Shown: piece after piece, positions 57,254 through 64,000 of the stretch
How the letters are laid out: every line of letters starts with the position of its first letter
How positions within the stretch are numbered: the first letter of the stretch is position 1
DNA from: Holotrichia oblita
Lineage: Eukaryota > Arthropoda > Insecta > Coleoptera > Scarabaeidae
Assembly (NCBI GenBank): GCA_023690525.1
Contig: CM043016.1
Span: forward strand, 2,914,001 to 2,978,000
Direction: 5' to 3'
Length of the DNA: 64,000 nucleotides
Made by a program: the position numbers and the translations under genes
The notes under the pieces: model-generated
Databases searched by the model: none
The model's input: only the letters and a program-made list of their open reading frames with translations
What the model was told of the DNA's origin: nothing

Positions 57254-57420
57254 GAGCCTAAGACGGCAACGTCTTCGCTATCTTAGGCGATCCTGGTAAC
57301 AGTGCCTTTGCCTGCTTTTGTCCTGGGTTATTCTGCCAGTGGGAGGCCTTTCTGTTATCCTCCCATTTGTAAACTGCTTGTTCTAGGTGGCTCTTTTGCA
57401 GTCCACAACCGGGATAAATC
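57250..57420 (-). pseudogene. R1-like LINE ORF2 RNase H/C-terminal region (right piece)
   Basis: The minus strand reads GLQKSHLEQAVYKWEDNRKA then SHWQNNPGQKQAKALLPGSP and KIAKTLPS. It matches the segment of R1/I-group ORF2 just before the C-terminal cysteine cluster ('..a....w...q..W......rqsk.li..ps...a..ll.l'). It stops at the satellite edge and resumes at 49,920. Confidence 0.7.
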
Positions 57421-57479
57421 GTTTCTCGTGAAATTACGAATGGCAGTTATCGAAGGATGGGTTGTGTTGTCCTTTCTCG

Positions 57480-57565
57480 GTCGATAGATGGAAGATGATG
57501 GTAAATTTTCGAATCGCATTATTACTGGAGATGATAGCTGCGGTCTAACAGTAGAAACTATCTAA
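57480..57565 (+). pseudogene. mariner fragment
   Basis: MEDDGKFSNRIITGDDS matches 'd..FL.riiTGDEsW', the start of the mariner catalytic core. Only about 25 codons remain. Confidence 0.5.
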
Positions 57566-58439
57566 TATGAACGCTAGTTCGACGTCAAATTTTGCTTTGA
57601 TACAACGAGGTGTACCTTAGTGCGAGTTGTACTTCTACAGCTCTTGTGTTCGTCAGATTCTCTCTCTTTGTTTTGACACTCGGATTCTGTCCTGGTGGGT
57701 GCTCTAATGGCATAGTTCCGCTGACACCACATACTCTCGTCAGGGTCTATCAATCGATTAGAGAGGTTGACGTCTATGAGAGTCTCAAGAGGTCAGTCTC
57801 AATCTAATTTATATCTCGCTTGGATTAATTAATGGCTGCAGAAAGCCAAAACAATGTGTTCATATTGGAACTTTGATATGTCAGCACTTTTGCTTTGTAT
57901 ACAGTTAAGTCTGTTTAACTAAATGATACCTTCCATTGTTTACATACATAACTAATTCATCAAGTAACATCTTTGCGGAATAACAAGCGCAACCCCATAA
58001 ACATTTCATAAATAATCGACATACGAACGATGGCCTTTCTCCATTGTATCTGCACATTAAATCAAGCCGGCGGCTAAATTTACTACCGCCTATAAAATAT
58101 ATTAACCTCGAGAACGACGAATTACAACGGGCAGAAAGCCGTCTATTATTTACGAGAGATATTGTCCATTGTGTGTAACGGTCGTACAATTGGTACTACC
58201 TGTACAACCCCTGCGTAAACACGGCGATGCCTTCCGACCGAGTTCATGTTGTAAGGGAGGAAGTGGACACTGTTGATTCACACATATCACACAATTCTCC
58301 GTCGACCTTAATCCTCAATTACTTCGCAGCGGAGGCCGCGATGATTTATAATTGTCGAGTAAAGCCACCGCCAACCACCTTCCACACAAACTCCCACGAC
58401 ATTTCGGACGGACGGACGACCAGCAGATTGTGTAGTATA
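57566..58439. other. No gene recognised
   Basis: Short ORFs without domains on either strand. Confidence 0.4.
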
Positions 58440-58860
58440 AGCGTTTGTTAAATCTTGCTTGGTACCCATTTCGAATTGTAAAATTTGTAACCGTGGATGA
58501 GATTTTGATCCATCACTACGTACTGGAGGACTTTTCCGGGCGAATCAGCTCCGAATAAAGCAAAGACTGTTGCATCGGGCTGAAAGGTCTTGGCTACCAT
58601 TTTTTTTTGGGATTCCCAGGGTCTGATACTCATCGACTCAGATCTGCAGAAGGAAAGGATGATTACGGAGGCAATGCTAAAACGATTTATTGACCCGATT
58701 CGAAGAAAAGACCTCGTTAGAGATTTGTCTCAAATGAGGAGGTAATCGCCGTTACAGATGATTATTTTGCAGACATCGAAACATCCTATTTTTCCGACGG
58801 CTTGAAGAAACTGGAGCGCTGTTTGAAAAAGTGTATTGATCTAAAAAACCACACCAATAC
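58440..58860 (+). pseudogene. mariner transposase pseudogene
   Basis: Plus-strand reading across frames: FVTVDEILIHHYVLEDFSGR (first catalytic block, 'fVTvDETWIHhytPE'), LGYHFFLGFPG-like degenerate sequence, then VIAVTDDYFADIETSYFSDG followed by LKKLERCLKKCIDLKN. The last two are the standard mariner C-terminus ('v..a...yFa.l...yf.dGl.kLe.rw.KCIeL.GdYVE'). The second and third catalytic aspartates are lost. Confidence 0.75.
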
Positions 58861-59390
58861 AGTATTTTTCTTGTTGTAATGCAACAAGACAGTGGCCGGT
58901 CGAGGATTACAACAACAAATTGCTGCGAGCTCCGACATTTCGCAGATGAACATCAGATAACCATTGTTAACTCTTAAATTAACTTTCCAACGTTGAAACA
59001 AAGACTGTGATAGAAAAAAACATCAATAGGAATAGTGTTTAAAAAGAATAAAGGAGAAAAAGAAGGAATTTACAATGTGAGTATTTTTTTTAAGAGATGT
59101 GGGGGTAGGTGAGAGGTTGAGGGTGGAGGAGGGGGGTAGAACGAATAGAAGAGAACGTGAAGAATGTAAACGAAAGAAAGGACTAGTTAAGTGAATAAGA
59201 GTATAAATGAGAATACTTTGAGTAGAAATTAGAGCTATTTTAATGGAATCTTCTATTAAATACAATGAAGGAATAGAGATAATTTTTTTAAGATAAGGAA
59301 AGAAAATTAGTAAAGGATTAATAAATATAAAATATAAAGTTATTAATTTTGGTTTAAAGATAAAGAATGATATGATGAAGACAAAAAGAG
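58861..59390. other. No gene recognised; purine-rich stretch
   Basis: From about 59,040 to 59,400 the plus strand is strongly purine-biased (AGAAGGAA, GGTGGAGGAGGGGGGTAGAA), an A/G-rich tract with no ORF of interest. Confidence 0.5.
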
Positions 59391-59735
59391 TTAAAGATAA
59401 GAGATAATAATTAAAGAAGGGTGGGTCAATTTTAATTTGTTATAATACCGTTGCCATGAGTTTCCCAGCTGATTGTGACACTTTAAATTTCTTGGGAGGT
59501 GTTGTGCCCTTTTTATGCCACTGCATGGAGTCTTGTTTGGACTCAGGTTCATAATGATGAACCCAAGTTTCGTCTCCAGTAACAATTCGACTCAATACAC
59601 CATCCTTGTCTTCATTACAAAAATGCACGCGAACACTCTACGCGCTGTTTGTTATTTGGTTGGTTACTTGGTTGACGATAGCTCAAAGACTAACTCTCTA
59701 ATACTGATACTGCGATGGTTGTCTGCCTCTTCTTG
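59391..59735 (-). pseudogene. mariner transposase fragment
   Basis: The minus strand gives CNEDKDGVLSRIVTGDETWV then HHYEPESKQDSMQWHKKGTT and PPKKFKVSQSAGKLMATVL. This is the first catalytic region of mariner with the aspartate intact (TGDETWVHHYEPESK). A frameshift near 59,450 ends it. Nothing of the second or third catalytic block follows. Confidence 0.85.
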
Positions 59736-59903
59736 AAAGGTCCTCTTCTTCCAGTTCCACTTCGTTCATGGATGTCTTTCTGGTGGTTCTCGGGTTCCTG
59801 GGTTGTTGCGGCTTCTCGGAGTCTTCTGGATGGATCTCCCACGCTGTTGGTATCTGAAACTAACGAAACAGAGGTATTATTTTATGAATAAATCATCACC
59901 GCG

Positions 59904-61440
59904 TCACATTTGTCGGAGTATCTCCGTTATGGTGCGGTGCTTGGTGGGCCCCACTGATTTTTGCGCGATGGCGCTACTCATCGCTGGGTTGCTGCTCGCG
60001 AGTGCCTTGTCGAAAAATCCTCGGTTGAGTTTCTTCAAGAACTCGTTCAGGTCCTGGACGTCTGCCGCTGTAAGTTGTCGGAGGACTGCCAGCGAGGTGC
60101 GTCTAGGAAGTCGGAATACAAGTCGCAGAACGCGATTTTGCACTCGGACTAGTGGAAGTATGTGAGATGGAGCCGCCGTGGCCCAAGCTGGGCTGGCGTA
60201 GGTTAGGATCGGGCGGATGTGGGTCTTGTACAGTATCGCGCCCGTTTTGGGATTGAGTTTGGGGTTACCGAGGATAGGATATAGCTGGTGCAGTCGACCG
60301 ATGGCTCTGTTCCTAGCTCTACCTAGATGCTCGGCGAAAGTTAGCTTCCGATCGAGGATCATTCCCAGGTATTCGATCTTCTCGCTCCAGTCGATCTCCG
60401 TCCGAAGAACGGTGATCTTTCGGGGCGAGGGTTGTCGTCTCCGGCTGAACGCAATAGCTTGCGTTTTCCTCGGATTGATGGTCAAACCGAATTCGCTAAA
60501 GAATCCCTCGATTCGATCCAGCTGCGCTTGGGCGAGCTGGGCTGCGATCTCGGGACTCTTCGAGGTAGCCACTATAGCGGTGTCATCCGCATAGATGGCG
60601 TTAAACACTCGTCGGTCGGTCGGTTTGGGAATGTCCGCAACGTAGATGCTGAACAGTGCCGGGCCCAGTGCCGAGCCTTGTGGAACTCCAGACAGCATTT
60701 GCCTCTTTGATGATTCCGTTCCGTTAATAACGGTGTGGAATCTTCGGTCCTTGAGGTACGATCTGATGGTCTTCAGGATTCGCGGCTGAAAGCCGGCTAC
60801 CTTCATCTTCGTCAGCAAGCCTTCATGGCGGATCTTGTCGAACGCCTTCTCCACGTCCAGGGATACCATAATGGTCGTCTGTTTCCTGTTGAATGCGGTC
60901 GTGACGTGATCCGTGATCCTGAATAGCTGCATCGTCGTCGAATGTCCGGGTCTAAATCCGAACTGGTCGTTATCCATGAGATGGCCATCTTCCAAATGGT
61001 CGCTGATTCGGCGCAACAACAAGGTTTCTAGAACTTTGCTTATTGTGCCCAGCAACGATATCGGCCTAATCCTTGCGGATTTCCACCTGGTCGGATAGCA
61101 TGTCAACCGGAGTGTCGCGTTAAAGATCGCCGTCAAGTTGACTGGCAGCTTGAGCGGCAGATTTTTGAGCGCTCCATTGGGAATGCCATCCTGCCCAGGG
61201 GCCTTTCCGTTAGGGATACCCTTGATAACCTGCAGGACCTCCTTGGGAGTCACAACGATAGGTGGACCTGGATCCATCTCGTCGATCTCATTCAAGGTGG
61301 TTCGGAATTCTCTCTCCTGCTCGGGATCATTACGATCGTTCGGAGTAAAGTGACCCGCGAAGGTGCTAGCCAAGGCGTCAGCCTTCTCCCTGTCGGTGAG
61401 GCATCTGCTTAGACCATGTTTGATCTCCGGCACGGGCGGT
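59904..61440 (-). CDS. Jockey-clade LINE reverse transcriptase ORF (5'-truncated)
   Basis: A 509-codon open frame, the longest coding stretch in the window and clearly G+C-richer than its surroundings. RT blocks: IPNGKAPGQDGIPNGALKNL (residues about 73-92), PISLLGTISKVLETLLLRRI (124-143), QFGFRPGHSTTMQLFRI (157-173), VSLDVEKAFDKIRHEGLL (190-207), SGVPQGSALGPALFSIYVAD (248-267) and catalytic YADDTAIVA (281-289). Then come EYLGMILDRKLTFAEHL and the Jockey tail RPILTYASPAWA...VQNRVLRLVFRLPR. All catalytic residues are intact. Between WKSAR and RPISLL (near 61,073) about 12-15 residues usual in Jockey are missing in frame. The endonuclease is absent, so this is a 5'-truncated insertion. The initiator is not meaningful. 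Confidence 0.88.
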
Positions 61441-61605
61441 CGGAACTCTCGAATAACAATGAAACTTCGTATTTATACTAATTATGAGTCGCTGCACAGG
61501 CCACGCCCCCAATGCGCCTAATCACCCCCCTACAACCCGCTCATTCCGCGAATATAAAAACGCTCCCTCGTTAGTAGGTACTATCAGTGTATGTTGAGGT
61601 CCCCA

Positions 61606-61735
61606 ATTTTCATTTCATGGACCACCAAGTTTTTTTTCCGCTGACGTAGACCCCTTGCAGGTTGTCATATTACCCCTGGGGGTAGATATAGACCACTTTG
61701 GGAATCGCTGATCTAGAAGTTTCACAATGGTATGA
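61606..61735. mobile_element. hAT terminal remnant
   Basis: GACGTAGACCCCTTGCAGGT and TAGATATAGACCACTTTGGG followed by AATCGCTGATCTAGAA parallel the hAT end at 33,690-33,745 (GGGGTCTACG, TTTGGGAACCACTGCTCTAG). TTTGGGAATCGCTG is a diverged hAT terminus and ATCTAGAA a possible 8-bp duplication. Confidence 0.65.
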
Positions 61736-62120
61736 TTGGTATGTGTTGTGTAAGTAGGGATTTAGGGGGTGTGAGAGAGAAACTAATACTAATGACATGC
61801 TCGTGACGTGCAGTTGAGGGTTGTCCATGTAAAGTGTCTGTTAAAGTTATTGTAAGGTTATAATAAAATATTACATAGTATTGTTAACATTATGTCACGT
61901 AAGCCTTAAATTAACAATGGAAACTTGAATATTGCCGGTGTAATTGATTACAAATAAAGGAATATCTAAGAAGTTAAATAATATAATTACAATTCTTAAA
62001 TCTAAAATAAACGAACTAAAAACTAGTTTGATTAATTGAATTAGTTTATTTATTAAAATCCATCCAAGCGGCAACTGTATAATGCAAGTTTATTATCACG
62101 TAGGCGTCCTTTAATGTCCC
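61736..62120. other. A+T-rich upstream flank of the peptide gene
   Basis: No ORF of interest. TTATCA at 62,093-62,098 (GATA-type motif on the minus strand) lies about 60 bp before the inferred start of transcription. Confidence 0.4.
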
Positions 62121-62124
62121 ATTG

Positions 62125-62160
62125 TTATATCGAGTGATAAAAGAGCTCGCCTGATCAGAG
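62125..62160 (+). promoter_or_regulatory. Candidate core promoter of the peptide gene
   Basis: TTATAT (62,125-62,130) lies 31 bp before the A of an initiator-like GATCAGAG (A at 62,157), the normal insect TATA-to-start distance. TGATAA at 62,135-62,140 and the inverted TTATCA at 62,093 are GATA-factor-type motifs, often found near fat-body or immune genes. The predicted leader would be about 88 nt. This is inference from short motifs. Confidence 0.4.
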
Positions 62161-62244
62161 GTGTTGCCAGTTCTAAAAAGAAATCAACCTACGATTGCTT
62201 CCGACTGTATTTTCTTTAAGCCAGTGATTGTAAAAAAAATCAAG

Positions 62245-62712
62245 ATGAAGATAATTTTTTGCTTCTTCTGCGTCCTATTGCTGCTACAAGGTAGGTACAA
62301 ACAAGCTGGTTTTACTGAGGGTTGGTATCACAAACTTAATAAATATTTATGATTGGATACGACCGTTAATTTTTCTAAACGCAACTTCTACGCTACAATT
62401 CAAAAGATGATTGTCGAACTAAAATTTTTGTTACAGGTTCGGTTGGAGACCTCGACCATCTTTACCCAGATCCTCCCCCGTTGCCATGCCGGCCCCGGTT
62501 TAGCGATTGGCGTGGTAACTACTATTATGATTTAAAAATAACCTAATTAATATTAATGTTTAAATGTGTCTTGTATATGATTTCTAATCCGAGATAAAAT
62601 TTTTGTTACAGGACGGGCTAGAATCGACCCCAACGCGGATCTTTTACATGACCCCCGCAATCGGCCCTGCCCAAAGATTGACCCTTCCATACTTAGACAG
62701 AAGAACCAATAG
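62245..62712 (+). CDS. Secreted two-module proline-rich peptide precursor, three exons (74 residues)
   Basis: Exon 1 (62,245-62,290) encodes a signal peptide, MKIIFCFFCVLLLLQ, and ends CAAG|GTAGGT. Exon 2 (62,437-62,514) follows TTGTTACAG and ends at GGCGTG|GTAACT. Exon 3 (62,612-62,712) follows another TTGTTACAG and ends in TAG. All junctions are phase 1, so 1-2-3 joins in frame (74 residues) and 1-3 also does (48 residues). Reading through the exon 2 donor gives a 51-residue form ending YYYDLKIT. Module 1 (residues 16-41) contains LYPDPPPLPCRPRF with Cys33; module 2 (42-74) contains LLHDPRNRPCPKID with Cys61. Both share DP-x3-PC. R41-G-R-A-R45 between them looks like a basic processing site. 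The architecture suits an antimicrobial or other effector peptide. I recognise no named family, and expression is unproven. Confidence 0.7.
62420..62612 (+). repeat. Duplicated acceptor sequence upstream of exons 2 and 3
   Basis: TAAAATTTTTGTTACAGG occurs at 62,420-62,437 and again, identical over all 18 bases, at 62,595-62,612. Each copy covers the intron end and the first exon base, which indicates that exons 2 and 3 arose by tandem duplication of about 175 bp. Confidence 0.85.
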
Positions 62713-62749
62713 TTAAAAACAATGAGTTACTTAAATGTAGCATGATTAA

Positions 62750-62755
62750 AATAAA
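62750..62755 (+). terminator. Polyadenylation signal AATAAA of the peptide gene
   Basis: AATAAA lies 38 bp after the stop codon of exon 3. It is followed within 30 bp by GTATTGTAGTATATC, a plausible GU-rich region. Confidence 0.6.
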
Positions 62756-62779
62756 ACGAGATCATCAGATCGTATTGTA

Positions 62780-64000
62780 GTATATCTATTTTTTTTCAAA
62801 CAATTCTGACGGCAATGAAAGTTTATCCCCAAAATATAATCGAAATTACAGCCGAAGAATTTTTTCCTACTTTTCCACTACTTCATCCCGCGAATTGTTG
62901 GTACGATGTGAGTTTGATCGCGGTCGATCAAACTTGCATATTAGAGTAAAACTTGTTCGTTTTACAATTTTAAAGTGTATTTTATTGTGTCAGATGTTTC
63001 AGAACTGAAAGCTTTAGATAATTATAATTGTAATGAAGACTTTAACATTCCTTCACTCTCACAATCTCTCAATATTAATTACATCATCAATTAATTACAA
63101 TACAACTTATGCGAAGTTCAAGATCTGCACAATACGCTGAATTTCCAAGGAGTACAGCTTGTCTTTTCATCGAATTAAATTCGAGTTGACCTTATCCATT
63201 TGGAAGGTTCAAAAGAAAAATATAATTGTGTATGACCTGCACACATATGCGTCGTAAGTACATACTTTAACACAATTAAAAAGTCTCTACATATACTATC
63301 TTGGACAGAGAGGATGTCCGGGTGTGTTGAGTACATGTTGTGCTCCTGATATAATATCGGTTCTACCGTCAAGCGCATATCGTACTTACGTTCATAATAT
63401 ACATGAGCTGGGTATTTAAACAGGTAATATTTTATTAAAAAGAAATGAAGTATTCAAGAGAAAAACTTATTGATATGATTTTTGTGTTGGGTGAGAGTTC
63501 TTGCTAGTAGAATTTATGCGACTCGGTTTTCTGAAAGACGACATCAGTTTTACCAGACTTCTTGAGCGCTTTGTTAAAACGCGAAGCGTTAACTACAATC
63601 ATTTTCATGCGTATACCACATTCAATTGCACCAGGCTCTGTGTGAAAATGACTTTCAGAGGAGGGCAGAGTTTTGTACGTGGGCACAATTGCCTGTTCAA
63701 GAAAATTAATTTTTCTTTATGAACGTACTTTTTTTTCTGACGTAGCAACATTTCACAATACTGGATGCGTCAACAGACATAATTATCATTATTATTCTGT
63801 CGAAAATCCGAGAATAGTTAGGTAAATAAATCGCCAACAACGTGTTACGCGCACACGACACACGCAGGGGGCGCGCGACGCGGCTATCGGTTTCAAAAAC
63901 AGACGAAAATAAAAATAAATAAAATAAGAAAACACACGGAAAGGTATTCGGAATGGTGTAAGGCACCGACACTTTCTACCTAACTGATGGTGGGGATTGA
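62780..64000. other. No gene recognised
   Basis: Small ORFs only (63,501-63,722 plus; 63,504-63,686 minus), which conflict with each other and show no domain. A G+C-rich patch (GGGGGCGCGCGACGCGGCTA) lies near 63,867-63,886. Confidence 0.4.

Noticed and set aside
62353..62535. 60-codon ORF overlapping exon 2 of the peptide gene
   Set aside because: Runs through the intron and the acceptor in a different frame; the spliced model explains the sequence better.
63501..63722. 73-codon plus-strand ORF and its minus-strand partner
   Set aside because: Opposing frames of similar length over the same bases with no family motif; cannot support either.

Overview
This window looks like an intergenic, repeat-dominated stretch of an insect nuclear genome. 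The reasons are the high A+T content, short degenerate ORFs with stop codons and frameshifts, GT-AG splice junctions, and a transposon spectrum typical of arthropods: Jockey, R1-like and CR1/Daphne-like LINEs, Penelope-like elements, mariner families including a DD41D type, hAT, Harbinger, a Copia remnant and a tRNA-derived SINE. Nothing in the sequence fixes the species; a beetle or another insect rich in mariner, LINE and satellite DNA would fit. No bacterial operon, rRNA gene or CRISPR array is present.

Layout. 0-0.65 kb: R1-like reverse transcriptase (RT) and pogo-like transposase fragments on the minus strand, joined at an (AAT)n tract. 1.7-4.35 kb: a short deletion derivative in tandem with its long relative, which carries a Jockey pseudogene. 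5.4-7.86 kb: a satellite with two GGGACA..TGTCCC palindromes per unit of about 205 bp. 9.4-9.94 kb: a Penelope-like remnant. 9.97-11.39 kb: an R1-like LINE pseudogene split by a 195-bp palindromic insertion with a 13-bp target duplication. 11.66-13.33 kb: a decayed zinc-finger/tyrosine-recombinase gene with a duplicated exon. 14.3-16.9 kb: Penelope-like copies with inverted terminal repeats and hammerhead-like motifs. 17.5-19.25 kb: a Copia remnant. 20.0-21.9 kb: three mariner copies, one of them DD41D with its terminal repeats. 24.5-26.8 kb: a near-perfect 111-bp hairpin MITE, MADF and Harbinger fragments, and a 0.9-kb fold-back element. 28-30.5 kb: a 370-bp tandem repeat and a small MITE. 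30.9-35.6 kb: a LINE fragment, a ZBED-type hAT transposase pseudogene, a SINE and a CR1/Daphne-like LINE. 38.5-39.9 kb: two transposon-related pseudogenes. 41.95-44.3 kb: a satellite carrying two clean nested insertions, a 1,097-bp TIR element (9-bp duplication) with 135-bp internal repeats that keep one reading frame open, and a 288-bp solo LTR (4-bp duplication). 46.7-47.3 kb: a related satellite. 47.7-48.6 kb: two abutting TIR elements. 49.7-57.4 kb: an array of about 36 copies of a 203-bp satellite lying inside the RNase H/C-terminal part of an R1-like LINE. 57.5-61.4 kb: mariner remnants and a long Jockey ORF. 61.6-61.73 kb: a hAT end.

The only convincing non-transposon gene is a small three-exon gene at 62.2-62.75 kb. 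It predicts a secreted peptide precursor of about 74 residues with two proline-rich, single-cysteine modules, each on its own phase-1 exon. The exons appear tandemly duplicated, because the same 18 nt lie across both acceptor sites. It has a plausible TATA/initiator, GATA motifs and a polyadenylation signal. It resembles antimicrobial or other effector peptide precursors in architecture, but I do not recognise it as a named family. It is the strongest candidate here for something undescribed.
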